The notes below the pieces were generated by a model. That model saw nothing but the letters and a program-made list of their open reading frames with translations, made no database searches and was not told where the DNA came from. The position numbers were made by a program, and so were the translations under genes. From contig CP085629.1 of the NCBI GenBank assembly GCA_024704175.1, forward strand, positions 1,736,001 through 1,800,000: a DNA stretch of 64,000 nt, in the 5' to 3' direction. Positions within the stretch are counted from its first letter, which is position 1. Each line of letters starts with the position of its first letter. Positions 27,999-38,900 of the stretch are shown in pieces. This DNA comes from Paenibacillus sp. P25 (GTDB lineage: Bacteria > Bacillota > Bacilli > Paenibacillales > NBRC-103111).

Positions 27999-29726
27999 TT
28001 ATCTTCTCAACACAGCCGGGCGCCGCCGGCTCATCACATCAAGCAGCAGCGCTTCGCTCTGCTGCGTTTCCCAGGTGGCGGCGAAGCGCACCTGGTGGGA
28101 CACGCCCGCGATCTCGTAGCGCTGGGCGAGATGCTGGCGCGCCGTGCCCACGATCAGCGTGTGCAGCCGCGCCTCTTTCTCCTGGCCGAGCCGCCCGAGC
28201 TGCTCGCGTACCGGCGGCGACACCGCGCCGACGCCGTCCGTCACCATGACGAAGTCAGCGTCTTGCCAGCGCGGCTCCGCGGAGACGAGCTCGATGCCGC
28301 GCTTAAGCGGCGCATCGAAATGCGTCCCGCCGCCGAAGGCGAGCTGCGACATGGCGTAGAATGCCGGCCAGTCGGGCTTCCGCCAGTAGAGCGGCTTCTC
28401 GATGAGCTCGCCGCGGGCGCCGAACAACAGCAGGATGAAATCGCGCTGCTCCACCAGGCTGAACGCCGCGAACGTGGCGATAAAGATCTGCGCCAGGCGA
28501 AGCTTGGCCCCTCTCATGGAGTGGGAGGTGTCAAGCATGCAGATCACCGGGCCTTTCTGCGGCTCCTCCTCGCGGCCGGATATCTCATAAGTAAGCAGCT
28601 TGCGCTCGAGCCATTTGACCGTAAAATACGCTTCGTATTCCGGGTCCGCCAGCAGAATCGCTTCGCTGGGCAGCATCCGGGCAATGTCGCCGGACTGGCG
28701 CAGATCGTCGAAGCTTTCCGGAATTCGCGGGGATTTCCGCTTGCGCTGCTCCGCCTTCAGATGCTGCAGATTCCGTCCGACCTCCCGGAGAAATTCGACC
28801 AGGTCCGGATGCTTTTTGAGCTTCTCGATCCACTCCATATAGCTTGAGAAAGCCTGCCGGTGCAGCCGGCCGAGATCGCTGCCCCAGCGGCGATTAGCCA
28901 CGCGCTGGCTCGCCTGGAGCAGCTCGAAGACGTTCAGGCTCTCGGCATCCTCGCGGCCGAGCGTCTCCTTCAGCGAGCGGTTCAGCCAATCGCCAAGCTG
29001 CTCCTCCAGCTGGCGCATCGCTTCCTGCTCGCGGCGGCTGAGCCGCTCGAGCTGCTTCGCCCGCTGGGCCAGCTCGGCTTCCGCCTTCTGCAGACGGGCC
29101 CGCAGCTTGTCGCGCTTCAAAAATTCCGTCCGCATTTCCTCCTGCAGTGAGCGCACCCGCTCTTTCAACGCGGCGATTTCCGCTTCGACCAGCGGGCGGC
29201 TGTCAAGCGCGGCCTGTTTTTCCTCCACATGGCGTTTGCCCTGCTGCAGCGTATACCCGACAAGCTTTAGCTGCTCCAGCCGCTTCTCGGACAGATGCTC
29301 GCTCACCTGCACCTGATCCTGCCCCTGCTGCTTCTGCGTATCGTCCAGACCGATCGTCATCAGCTGCTTTTCCTCCTGCTTGCGCCGTTTCACCTCATCG
29401 GCGAAGCTCTCCGTCAGCCACATCAGCGCTTTCAAAGCGGTTTTGAACGCGGCATTCACCTCGCCGGCCGTCCGCGGATGGATCGATAGGTAGAAGTACT
29501 GCTTCCGCAGGGCATCCACAAGCCAGCGGTGGAAGGGGGAGGCCTCCTGACCGCGGTCGATCTCCGGTCGCTGCAAATAGAAGCACATGAAGAAATCGGC
29601 GAACAGCTCCGTCGTAAACCAGGGCGCCGTCCGGCGGGCTTCCCGAATCCATTCCTGCGCCGTCCGCGAGGAGTGGACATACCCGTCAAACACGTAGCGG
29701 TCAATCCGAGCACAGCGGATAATCAT
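27999..29726 (-). CDS. VWA-domain protein (ViaA-like partner of MoxR ATPase)
   Basis: Intact 575-residue cytosolic protein. The N-terminal ~130 residues are helical and unrecognised; residues ~150-270 are strongly charged heptad-rich sequence likely to form a long coiled coil; the C-terminal ~190 residues are a von Willebrand A domain whose metal site is DTSHS (near residue 405), a Thr in GGGTHFD and MVTDGVG. It starts 19 bases after the AAA+ gene with GAGGGGAGG as ribosome site. Such pairs act as a chaperone-like remodelling machine (as RavA-ViaA or MoxR systems); the client is unknown. Confidence 0.83.
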   Translation of the reverse strand: MIIRCARIDRYVFDGYVHSSRTAQEWIREARRTAPWFTTELFADFFMCFYLQRPEIDRGQEASPFHRWLVDALRKQYFYLSIHPRTAGEVNAAFKTALKALMWLTESFADEVKRRKQEEKQLMTIGLDDTQKQQGQDQVQVSEHLSEKRLEQLKLVGYTLQQGKRHVEEKQAALDSRPLVEAEIAALKERVRSLQEEMRTEFLKRDKLRARLQKAEAELAQRAKQLERLSRREQEAMRQLEEQLGDWLNRSLKETLGREDAESLNVFELLQASQRVANRRWGSDLGRLHRQAFSSYMEWIEKLKKHPDLVEFLREVGRNLQHLKAEQRKRKSPRIPESFDDLRQSGDIARMLPSEAILLADPEYEAYFTVKWLERKLLTYEISGREEEPQKGPVICMLDTSHSMRGAKLRLAQIFIATFAAFSLVEQRDFILLLFGARGELIEKPLYWRKPDWPAFYAMSQLAFGGGTHFDAPLKRGIELVSAEPRWQDADFVMVTDGVGAVSPPVREQLGRLGQEKEARLHTLIVGTARQHLAQRYEIAGVSHQVRFAATWETQQSEALLLDVMSRRRPAVLRR

Positions 29727-29745
29727 GGTGCGAGCCTCCCCTCAG

Positions 29746-31048
29746 TTAGAGCGTGTAATTGTACTCGACACCCGGGATTTCGCGGTCGAACAGCGTGCGG
29801 TACAGCCCCTGCAGCGACTGCAGGATCCGTTCGCCCTGGATGCGCAGATGCGCGTATTTGACCGCGTACTGATCGGTATGAAGCAGCAGGAAATTGCGGT
29901 TCCGGATAAACCCGGGCAAATCCTTCTCCCGCTGCAGCCACTGCACCAGCTTGCCGCGGAGCTCGCGCGCCGTTTCCTCCAGCTCATGGCGGCAGTCCTC
30001 CAGCTTGGCGCGTGCCTTGTCCAGCTCCTCCTGACTCATGCGCGGTCCGACTTCTTTCTTAAACTGGAAGGCGTGCAGCTCGTCCTCGTAAGCGAGCCAA
30101 TGCTTCGCCACACGGTCGTAGCGTCCGAGCGGAAGCTCACGTTCGGTTTCCTGCTTGAGCGCTTCCTGGAATACCTTTTGGAACAGCTCCTGCAGCGGAG
30201 CGAGGTCCTCAGGGAAATCCCACAGCATATGGGGCGTGAATACCGTATCCCAGACGTTCACTTCATCTCTTCCGTTGAGTGCGGCGGACGTTTTCCAGAC
30301 GCGGCCGATTTTATGCCAGCGGCGGTCCGAGAGCTTGTATTCCTTGGCTTCCATATCGGTTTTCAACCGGTAGAGCATATAGATGAGCGATTCGGGGATC
30401 GTCACCTTTTCAGCCGCCTGCCGCACCGCATCGACGTCCTTCAGGGACAGAAGCTCGGGCAAAGGCTCGTCCGGCAGCCTGAAACATGCGCTCGTAGCTG
30501 GACATGTGCTTCAAATAATCGACTTCGTAACGGATGAGAAAACGGTCGTACAGCGCCGCCAGCTGTTCGTTCTCCTCGGGCAGCTCGTTCGAGGCGGCGA
30601 TCAGGAAGACGAGCGGAACCCGCCGCTTGTCCTGCCCGTTGAAGAAGATCCTTTCGTTCAATATCGACAAAAGCGCATTCAGAATCGCACTGTTCGCTTT
30701 GAAGATTTCATCGAGAAAAGCAAAGTCGGCCGAGGGCAGATAGCCTTCCGTCTGCCGGACATATTGATCCTGCTTCAGTTGCTGCAGGGAGACGGGGCCG
30801 AACATTTCATCCGGCGTCGTAAAACGCGTAAGCAAATAATCGAACCAGCGGCCGCCGCCGAACAACTGCGAGACGGCGCGGGCAAGCTGGGATTTGGCGG
30901 TGCCGGGTGGACCGACAAGGAGCGCGTTCTCGTGGCTCATCAGTCCGAGCAGAAGCAGGCGGATGAGCTCCTCCCGTTCCAGGAAGCGGGCTTCCAGCAG
31001 GGAAACCGCTTGTTCTATTTTTTCACGTATAGTCTGCATCTCGTTCAT
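29746..31048 (-). CDS. MoxR/RavA-type AAA+ ATPase (one frameshift)
   Basis: AAA+ ATPase of about 434 residues. Walker A is GPPGTAKSQ (residues ~46-54), Walker B FAFLDEIF, sensor IAASNELP, followed by a helical C-terminal half rich in charged residues. A shift near 30478 (an extra T in coding-strand ATGTTTCAGG) splits the gene; FRLPDEPLPELL bridges the halves. It is the upstream member of a two-gene operon with the VWA protein, and divergent from glutathione peroxidase. The pair probably disassembles or activates protein complexes. Confidence 0.82.
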
Positions 31049-31251
31049 CGATTGTTTGCAGGCATCGGCTCTCGGGCCGGATGTCCCGCGTTCCTCCTTT
31101 TATGAATCGGGATCGGTGGTGCGGTATAGGGATCAATGGATTATATTTTATCAGACTGCGCGGCAATTCTCTAATCGGAGAATGGATTTTAATTCCACTC
31201 CCAAACATGCTACAATCGAAAGGAAGTCTATCATGGACAAGGAGCGATCTT

Positions 31252-31734
31252 ATGTCGGTATATTCGTTCTCGGTCGCTACGATTGACGGCGAACCCAAAT
31301 CGCTGGAGGATTACAAAGGCAACGTGCTTCTGATCGTCAATACGGCCAGTGCCTGCGGCCTCACGCCGCATTACAAAGGGCTTCAAGCTTTATACGAGAA
31401 ATACAAGGATCAAGGCTTTTACGTGCTTGGCTTCCCGTGCAACCAGTTTGCCGGCCAAGAGCCTGGGACGGAAGAGGAGATTAAACAGTTCTGCGAGTTG
31501 AATTACAATGTGACGTTCCCGATGTTCGCGAAGGTGGACGTAAAGGGCGAGCATGCGCATCCGCTCTTTACTTATCTCGTAAACAACGTGCCGGAGCCGT
31601 ACCGCACCGGTGACATCGAGTGGAACTTCGTCAAATTCCTGGTCGACCGCAGCGGGAATGTCGTGAAGCAGTTCAGCGCCCGAACCGAGCCGGAAGCCCT
31701 CGAAGAAGACGTGAAGAACTACCTGAATGCCTAG
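31252..31734 (+). CDS. Glutathione peroxidase-family thiol peroxidase
   Basis: Intact 160-residue peroxidase reducing hydrogen peroxide or lipid peroxides. It carries Cys35 in NTASACGLTP (in place of selenocysteine), Gln in FPCNQFAGQ, and the WNF motif with Trp and Asn, completing the catalytic tetrad. In Firmicutes such enzymes normally use thioredoxin rather than glutathione. ATG 31252 follows AAGGAG. A terminator lies right after the stop. Confidence 0.9.
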   Translation: MSVYSFSVATIDGEPKSLEDYKGNVLLIVNTASACGLTPHYKGLQALYEKYKDQGFYVLGFPCNQFAGQEPGTEEEIKQFCELNYNVTFPMFAKVDVKGEHAHPLFTYLVNNVPEPYRTGDIEWNFVKFLVDRSGNVVKQFSARTEPEALEEDVKNYLNA

Positions 31735-31742
31735 AACAAAGG

Positions 31743-31772
31743 GCAGTCCGCCGTATGGCCGGGCTGCTTTTC
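31743..31772 (+). terminator. Rho-independent terminator
   Basis: GCAGTCCG (31743-31750) with CGGGCTGC (31760-31767), one wobble, then TTTTCTTT. Confidence 0.75.
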
Positions 31773-31924
31773 TTTGCTCTTTTGGCAAGATGGTCTTTTT
31801 CAAATCGGAAAAAGGGTCTATAATAGACGCAAGCGGGGAAAGTATCGTTCCCTGCAAACGTGTGCATTGCCAATAGGGCAGGCCGTATCGTTCGGGCGAA
31901 CGGCTACATAAGGAGGGTTATGCG

Positions 31925-32778
31925 ATGGAAGCCTTGGAGCTGACAATAGAGCAGAAATACGAACGGCTGGGAGAAATACTCCGGTCGATGGACAAGGTGG
32001 TTGTTGCGTTCTCCGGGGAGTCGACAGCGCATTCCTGCTGAAGGCCGCACTGGAATTTATGGACCGCGACAAGGTGCTGGCAATTACCGCCGATTCGGAA
32101 ACATACCCGGAGCGGGAGAAGCTCGAAGCCATCGAGCTGGCCAAAGAGCTGAACGCGCCGCATGAGGTCATTCATACGAGCGAGCTGAACATTCCGGGCT
32201 ATGCCGAGAATCCGACCAACCGCTGCTACTTTTGCAAAAACTCGCTGTTCGATCATCTCATTCCGATCGCGGAAGCGCGCGGCTTCCATCATGTCGTGTT
32301 CGGGGCGATTGCCGACGATCTCGGGGAGCACCGTCCGGGACTGCAGGCCGCTCATGAGCGCGGGGTGAGGGCACCGCTTCTCGAAGCCGGCATCAAAAAA
32401 TCGGAGATCCGCCACCTATCGCGCAAGTTCGGTCTCCGTACCTGGGATAAGCCGTCCTTTGCCTGCTTGTCCTCCCGGATTCCGTACGGCGAACTGATCA
32501 CGGCGCAGAAGCTGTCGATGATCGACCAGGCCGAGGATTTCCTGATCCAGCTCGGCTTCCGTCAGGTCCGCGTCCGCCAGCATGACAACCTGGCCCGTGT
32601 GGAAGTACCGGTATCGGATTTGGCGGAGGTGCTCGCTGTAGCCGAGACGGTACACGCCAAGCTGAAGGAGATCGGTTACGCCTATGTCACACTCGATTTG
32701 AAGGGCTACCGCTCGGGAAGCCTCAACGAAGTGCTGCCGCCGGAGCAGCAAGCGGTGAACGCAGCGGCAACGGTATAG
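31925..32778 (+). CDS. larE: ATP-dependent sacrificial sulfur transferase LarE (one frameshift)
   Basis: LarE inserts sulfur into the nicotinic-acid-derived pincer cofactor of lactate racemase and related racemases. About 284 residues. The PP-loop AFSGGVDSAFLL appears once a missing G near 32013 is restored (GGGG for GGGGG). It also has NRCYFCKN and FACLSSRIPYG; the Cys in the latter is the sacrificial cysteine of characterised LarE. TATAAT lies at 31819-31824. GGAGGG precedes the start. No larA, larB or larC is present in the window; a 2-hydroxyacid dehydrogenase follows 27 bases downstream. Confidence 0.87.
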
Positions 32779-32805
32779 GAGAAGCTAAGGGAGGCACGCA
32801 TCCTG

Positions 32806-33802
32806 ATGGGGAAACCGAAGGTATATATCACGAAAAAAATTCCGCAAGAGGTGCTCTCCTACCTGGAGGAGCACTGTGAATGCCGGATGTGGGACGGACA
32901 GGGGACGCCGTCCAGGCAGGGGCCGCTGGAGCAGCTGGCCGAGGTGGAAGGGTCGCTTACGTCCGGCGGCCCGATTGACCGGGAGCTGCTCGCGCATGCA
33001 CCGCGGTCGCGGGTCGTCAGCTCGATCTCCGTCGGCTACAACCACTTCGATATCGAAGCGATGAAGGAAAGAGGCGTCATCGGCACGAATACCCCGTATG
33101 TGCTTGATGATACCGTCGCGGACCTGGTTCTCGCGCTGATGCTGGCTTCGGCGAGACGCATCCCGGAGCTCGACGCTTTCGTCAAGCAGGGGAACTGGCA
33201 GAAGGGAAAAGGGCTGACCGAGGAAGACTTGTTCGGTCTCGATGTGCATCATGCTACGCTGGGCATCATCGGTATGGGCCGGATCGGCGAAGCCATTGCC
33301 AAACGCGCCGTTCACGGCTTCGACATGAACCTGCTTTATTACAACCGCAGCCGGCGCCCGGAGACGGAAGAGCGGTTCGGCGCACGGTATTGCTCGCTGA
33401 ACGAGCTGCTGGAGCAATCCGATTTCGTTGTGCTGATGACGCCGCTCACGGCGGAAACGCAGAAGCTGATCCGCAAGGAGCATTTTGAACGGATGAAGCC
33501 TTCCGCGTTCTTCATCAATGCTTCCCGCGGGCAGACCATGGATGAAGAGGCGCTGATCGAAGCGCTGCAGAGGGGAACGATCCGCGGTGCGGGGCTGGAT
33601 GTGTTCGAGACGGAACCGGTGAAGCCGGACAACCCAGCCGCTGCGGATGCCGAACGTTGTGACACTGCCGCATATCGGCTCGGCCACCGCCAAGACGCGG
33701 CTCGATATGGCCATGGCGGCGGCACGCAATCTCGTGGCGGGGCTGACCGGAGGCAAGCCGCCTTATGTGGTGAACGAGCTGAAGCATTTGGTGGAAACTT
33801 AA
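32806..33802 (+). CDS. D-2-hydroxyacid dehydrogenase (glyoxylate/hydroxypyruvate reductase type; one frameshift)
   Basis: NAD(P)-dependent reductase of about 332 residues in the GyaR/GhrB group. The cofactor motif is [13 protein letters not shown], the catalytic Arg lies in [17 protein letters not shown], Glu in LDVFETEPV and His in LPHIGSAT. A shift near 33640 (CCAGCCGCTGCGG, an extra base) separates the last ~55 residues; repaired, the protein ends NELKHLVET at 33802. It begins 27 bases after larE, so the two are probably cotranscribed, which suggests metabolism of lactate or another 2-hydroxyacid. Confidence 0.85.
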
Positions 33803-33816
33803 GAGGGGCCACCCCA

Positions 33817-33866
33817 AAGGCCGTTAGCAGAAACAATCCCGGATTTTCAAAGAAAAAGAAGCTTCC
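33817..33866 (+). repeat. Intergenic element similar to 25141-25186
   Basis: AGGCCGTTAGCAGAAACAATCC, GGATTTTCAAA and AGAAGCTTC align with the copy at 25141-25186. The right end here forms the left arm of a terminator, which the other copy does not. Confidence 0.45.
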
Positions 33867-33900
33867 AAACCACCGTGAATGCGGGGATGGAAGCTTCTTT
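33855..33900. terminator. Terminator between convergent genes
   Basis: AAAGAAGCTTCCA (33855-33867) and TGGAAGCTTCTTT (33888-33900) form a perfect 13-base stem, with A-rich and T-rich flanks so it can serve both the dehydrogenase and helD. Confidence 0.85.
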
Positions 33901-33911
33901 TGTTTCGATGC

Positions 33912-36071
33912 TTATACCTTGATCTTCCTCGCAAATTCGCCCTGTACATTGGCTATAAGCGGTGAAGGTTCGCCGCTGTAATAAAGCTTCAGCTCGTGCA
34001 GCGCCCGCGTGCAGCCAACATACAGCAGCTTGGCGTCCTGGGGCACCGCTGCGTAATTCACCGAATCGACGTCGACGATCAGCGACTTGTCGAATTCGAG
34101 TCCCTTGGCCATATAGACCGGCAGCACGGACACGCCGCCTTCATACTGCTGCTGCCCGGGCAGAATGAGATTCGCCTCACAGCCCGCCGCGGCAAGCTTC
34201 CGGTGCAGCTCCCGGCGGCGCTCCTCGGAGCGGGCCAGCACCGCCAGCGTACCGGCTTCGCTGCTCCGCCGGTGGGCGGCGATCTCCTCGGCGAGTTGCG
34301 TCAGCAGAGCGGCCTCGTCCGCCTGCGCCAGCGTGACCGGCTCGCCGCTGCGGAACACCGGTACCGCGAGTGCCGGCGGCTCGGCTATGCCTGCCTTCAG
34401 CACTTCATTAGCGAAGTAGATGATTTCCATCGTTGACCGGTAGCTGCGGTTGAGCGTGAAGTAAGCGCTTTGATCCGGCGGGAACAGCGACTGCAGTTCT
34501 TCCCAGCTGTTCACGCCTTGGTAGGCATGAATCCCTTGCGAGAGATCGCCCAGGATCGAGAACGAATGGTTTTTCGTATGCAGCGCCAGCAGCCGCCACC
34601 TGGAACGGCGAGAAGTCCTGCGCTTCGTCAATCACCGTATGATCGAACCGCAGGTCCCCGTGAATGCCGATGAAGCGGCTGCGGATATAGAGCAGGGGAG
34701 CCAGATCCTCGGGCTCGACCTTCTTTTTCTTCGCGTGGGCCGCGGTAGACTTCCGGATCTCTTCAGGAACAAAGCGCCATTGCTCCTCGCTTAAGTAGGA
34801 AGGCCGCTTCGTTTCGTCAAACAACTCTTTATAAAATGTAAAAGGCGTATAGCCCGTCCAGAGCTTCGTATAATCCCGCAGCTTGGCGGAGCCTTTCTTC
34901 TTATATTCCTTCTTCAGATGGGCTTCCCATACTTTGTCGAGCTCCATCTCCATCCACCGCTTGATCCGCGCCAGTACGCGCTCGCGCCGTTTCATGACCG
35001 GCTCGTGCTTGTACTCCACGTTATACCATTCCCGGATTGTCTTGACCGGGAGCTTCGCGCGTTCCCAGGGGATGAATTCGGCCTCGGGCACCGCATTCGC
35101 CTCGTAGGCGTCCAGCACCCCGTCCAGCCAGTGCATGTAGGCGGTGGCGCCTTTGAAGCGGCCCGGGGCGGAGTCATCCATCGCCGGCCGGTCCGCACCG
35201 AACCAGTAGCGCAGCCGGTCCGCGGCATCCGTCAATTGGACCTCCTGCTCCAGGAGCTCGAGCGCCCAGTCGGTAAAGGTCGTCTGCTGGATATGTCCGA
35301 CGCCGAGCTCGGGCAGCACGCCGGAAATATAGTCGAGGAACATCCGGTTGGGGGCGAAAATGATCATTTTCTCAGCCTTCACCTGATCCCGGTAATGGTA
35401 CAGCAAATAGGCCAGCCGGTGCAGCGCGACCGTCGTTTTTCCGCTGCCCGCTACCCCTTGAATGATGAGCGCGTTGTTTTTGCCCGCCCGGATGATGGAA
35501 TCCTGCTCCGCCTGAATGGTGGATACGATATCGCGAAGCCGGTTATCCTTATTCTCGCCGAGCCGGTACAGCAGGAACTCGTCGGTGACCGCCACCGCAT
35601 CGCCGCCGCGGTCGAACGTATCGACAACGCGCTGGAGCAGCCTTTTGCGGATCACGAGGTTCCGTTTGAGATAGACCAGACCTTCGACCGTTCCGTCGGG
35701 GAGATGTAGGCGGCTTTATCCGTGCCCCCGGTAAAGGAATAAAAAAGGCTCGCGACGGGGGCGCGCCAATCGACGACGAGCAGCTCGGGGGAATCGGCTT
35801 TCTCCACGCCGAATTTGCCGATATACAGCGGAGTCGGTTCGGGCTTGCCGTCTTCCTGGAAATCCAGTCTGCCGAAGTACGGCTCCGGCCCGGCCTGGGC
35901 CAGGTTTCTCCGCTTATTCTCGCGAATCGATTCCAGCACCTGCTCCGTCGGGTCGGGCCCGGTGTAAGCAGGAATTTTCTGAAGCTCCGCCAAATGGCGG
36001 TTCATTTCTTCAATCGTTTGTTCCAAACGATTCAATTCTTCTTGATACGCACTCTGCAGTCCGGATTCCAA
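33912..36071 (-). CDS. helD: HelD-type UvrD-like helicase, RNA polymerase recycling factor (two frameshifts)
   Basis: Superfamily 1 helicase-like ATPase of about 720 residues that in Bacillus binds RNA polymerase and frees stalled complexes. An N-terminal coiled coil (residues ~5-50) precedes Walker [27 protein letters not shown] is the Walker B motif, and RSYRSTMEI and [10 protein letters not shown] are later helicase motifs. Shifts lie near 35697 (coding-strand CCCC for CCCCC) and near 34595 (an extra G in GCGGCTGCTG). The TTG at 36071 is chosen as start because CGGAGG lies eight bases upstream; a longer open frame to 36170 lacks that support. It is a single gene. Confidence 0.85.
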
Positions 36072-36269
36072 ACAGCAAACCTCCGTTTCGTACGAACAGT
36101 CTCCTTTTTTTAACAGGAGATTTAATATATCATAAGGAAGGGTGGGCTTCAAGCCTGATTTTTGAAACAAAATCCAGGTTTGGCTCGTATAGGTTAAGGG
36201 GCCTTAAGGGATGGGGCAAGAAGGATAAAAAAGCAGCGCAGAGGGCGCAACAAGTATGGGAGTGAAGAG

Positions 36270-38181
36270 ATGCTTGCAAGGAAACGAATGATTTGGGGAA
36301 TCGCACTTGTGATTGTACTTGCAGCGGCGGCCGCAGGCGGCTGGCTGTGGTGGAAGAAGAACGGCACGCACGGCACCGCCAAGCAGGAAGCGCTGACGCC
36401 GGTGAAATCGGTAAGCGCGGTGAAGGACAGCTATGACGTCATCGTAACCGGCACGGATCCCGAAGGGATTGCCGCGGCGGTATCGGCTGCCCGCAACGGG
36501 CTGAAGGTGCTGCTCGTGGACGGCCGGAACCGCGATATCCTCGGCGGGCTGATGACGCTGGGCTGGCTGAATACGCTGGATTTGAATTATGCGCCGGATA
36601 AGCCGGTGATCCCGGGGAAGCATAATTTTTTGGACAAGGGGATATTTCAGGAGTTCTATGACCGGATCGAAGGAACGTCGTTCGATACCGTGACGGCGGC
36701 CAACGTCTTCTATGATATGGTGCGCAAGGAACCGAACATCGATCTCTTGATGAAAGCGAAGGAAATGAAGCCGCTGACGGAAAGCACGGCGGAGGGCAGC
36801 CGGGTGACCGGGCTCGAGCTCGTGAAGGAAGACGGGACGCGGCAGACCGTCAAGGCGAAAGCCGTTATCGACGCCACTCAAGATGCCGATATTGCCGCCG
36901 CGGCCGGCGCGCCGTTCACGATGGGCCGGGAGGATATCGGCGATCCGAAGTCGCAGATGGCGGTGACGCTCGTCTTCAAGCTGAGCGGCGTGACGCCGGA
37001 GGTGTGGCAGTCTTTCCGCAAGCAAAGCGATTCGTTCGACGAGATGAGCGCGGCGGGGTTCAGAGCTATGAAGGATTACGTCTCGACGAACCCGGAGCGT
37101 GTCCGGATGCGAGGCCTGAATATCGGAAGGCAGAACGACGGTACGATCTTGATCAATGCGATGCAGATTTTCGGTGTCAATCCGTTTGACCCGGAATCCG
37201 TGAAGGACGGCATCGCCATAGGACAGAAGGAAGCGCCCCACGTCGTCGAATATATGAAGAAACACTACAGCGAGTTTAAGGATGTGGAGCTGGCGGGTAC
37301 CGCGCCTGAGCTGTATGTCAGGGAAACCCGCCATCTGATCGGGGAATACCGCCTCTCGATGACGGATTTGCTGGATAACCGCGATTTTCCGGATGCGATT
37401 GCCTACGGGTCCTATCCGGTGGACATTCAGAGCACGAATGCGAAGGACAGCGGCGCCGTCATGATGAAGCCGATTGAATACGGCGTACCGTTCCGCACGC
37501 TTGTTCCGAAGAAGGTGGACGGGCCGCTTGTGGTCGGACGGGCGGCGAGCTTCGACTCGTCGCCGCATGGCAGTGCACGGGTCATCCCGCTGGGCATGGC
37601 GACAGGCCAGGCCGCTGGAGCCGCCGCGAAGATGGCGATCGACAAAGGGATCACGTTCCGGCAGCCTATCGCAGTCGAAGGACGACATCGCCGCCCTGCG
37701 GGACAAGCTGGTGCAGCAGAAGATGGAGCTCAAAATGTACAAGTTCGATCCGCCGGAATATACGAAGCATAAAGCTTATCCGGGCCTGAAGACGGCGGCC
37801 AGCATGTTCCTTACGGTAGGCGGCTACAGCAACAAGGAGTGGGGGCTGGACGATGCCTCCAATGCGCAGCGATTCGTCTACAGCATGGCGGGCGTGCGCA
37901 GGATTCTGCCGGCCAAATTCCCCGGCGACCCTTCGGCCGCGCTGGTCGGCAAGAAGGACCCGGCCAAGGAGCCGCTGACGCTGGAGCAGGCGGCGCTGAC
38001 GATCGGTTCGGCCGTGGGCCTGAGGCCTGAGCAGAGGACACTGGAGGAGCTGAAGACGCGCGGCTGGCTGAGCCAGGATTCGCTGTCCAAGATCGCGGAT
38101 CCGAATAAGCTGACGAACGGCGAAGCGTTTCTGCTCATTCACGATATTGTGAAGAATTATGCAGGTGTAAGCTACGATTAA
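36270..38181 (+). CDS. Membrane-anchored FAD-dependent oxidoreductase (one frameshift)
   Basis: Protein of about 637 residues. The N-terminus is an uncleaved membrane helix (residues ~8-28), so the enzyme probably faces the outside. Residues ~55-470 are an FAD_oxidored domain: DVIVTGTDPEGIAAAVSAAR (a variant of the FAD-binding GxGxxG), GGLMTLGW, VIDATQDADIAAAAG and SARVIPLGMATGQAAGAAA. The last ~150 residues show no domain I know, though LTLEQAALTIGSAV recalls S-layer-like repeats. An extra C near 37666 (CAGCCTATCG) shifts the frame between the parts. The gene stands alone. Confidence 0.78.
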
Positions 38182-38300
38182 TGCAAGTAGAGTCCATCCG
38201 GTAACCCATGGGGCCGCCGGGCGGGCTCTTTTATTTGACAGCCTTTCCGCTTGTCCGTGAATTATAGTATGCTAGACATATAAGGGAGGAGAGGAAATAT

Positions 38301-38798
38301 ATGGTGAAACAACTGATCATCGGAGACGCCATGCATGAGCTGGCCATTACGCGACGCATCCTGGAGCGCTTGCCCGAGGAGCATATGACGTGGAAGCCGC
38401 ACGCGAAATCGATGACACTAGGCGGGCTGTCCACGCACATGATCAACCTGCTGAACTGGCAGGTCGCGATTTTTCTTTATCCGGAATTCGATCTATCGAC
38501 TGTGCCGCATCGACGTGAACCTTTGGTAAGACGCGTAGAGGTGCTGGAGGAGTTCGACGCGAACGTCGTCAAGCTTGAAAAGCTGTTAGCCGAATGCGAT
38601 GAGAAAACGCTCGGCGAGGAATGGACCTTGCGGAACGGCGACCATATCATCCTGCGCAAGCCGCGGGCGATCGCGCTTCGTACCTTCGGGTTAAGCCACA
38701 TGGTCCACCACCGGGCACAGCTCGGCGTTTATTTGCGGCTTCTCGATATTCCGGTGCCAGGTCTTTATGGCCCCTCGGCCGACGAAGAAAGCAAATGA
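38301..38798 (+). CDS. DinB-family protein
   Basis: Intact 165-residue member of the DinB fold, a metal-binding helical bundle. LSTHMINLLNW (first His) and LSHMVHHRAQLGVYLRLLDIPVP (other His ligands and the typical end) mark the family. Close DinB homologues act as bacillithiol transferases or have no known activity. A TTGACA lies at 38235-38240 and TATAGTAT at 38263-38270, but the 22-base spacing is poor. It is not similar in detail to the DinB protein at 26797. Confidence 0.83.
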   Translation: MVKQLIIGDAMHELAITRRILERLPEEHMTWKPHAKSMTLGGLSTHMINLLNWQVAIFLYPEFDLSTVPHRREPLVRRVEVLEEFDANVVKLEKLLAECDEKTLGEEWTLRNGDHIILRKPRAIALRTFGLSHMVHHRAQLGVYLRLLDIPVPGLYGPSADEESK

Positions 38799-38900
38799 AC
38801 TGAGACGCGCCAACAAGTCGCAGGGCATCGGCATGACGCCGGTTCTCTGCGGTTCACCGTGCCGTCCAAATTTTTTTTACATTCATATTCTACTTTGAGG

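Noticed and set aside
36204..37742. Long antisense frame opposite the membrane-anchored FAD enzyme
   Set aside because: Same reason: a shadow of a GC-rich coding region with no recognisable product.
38235..38270. Promoter for the DinB gene at 38301
   Set aside because: TTGACA and TATAGT are present but 22 bases apart, too far for a confident call.
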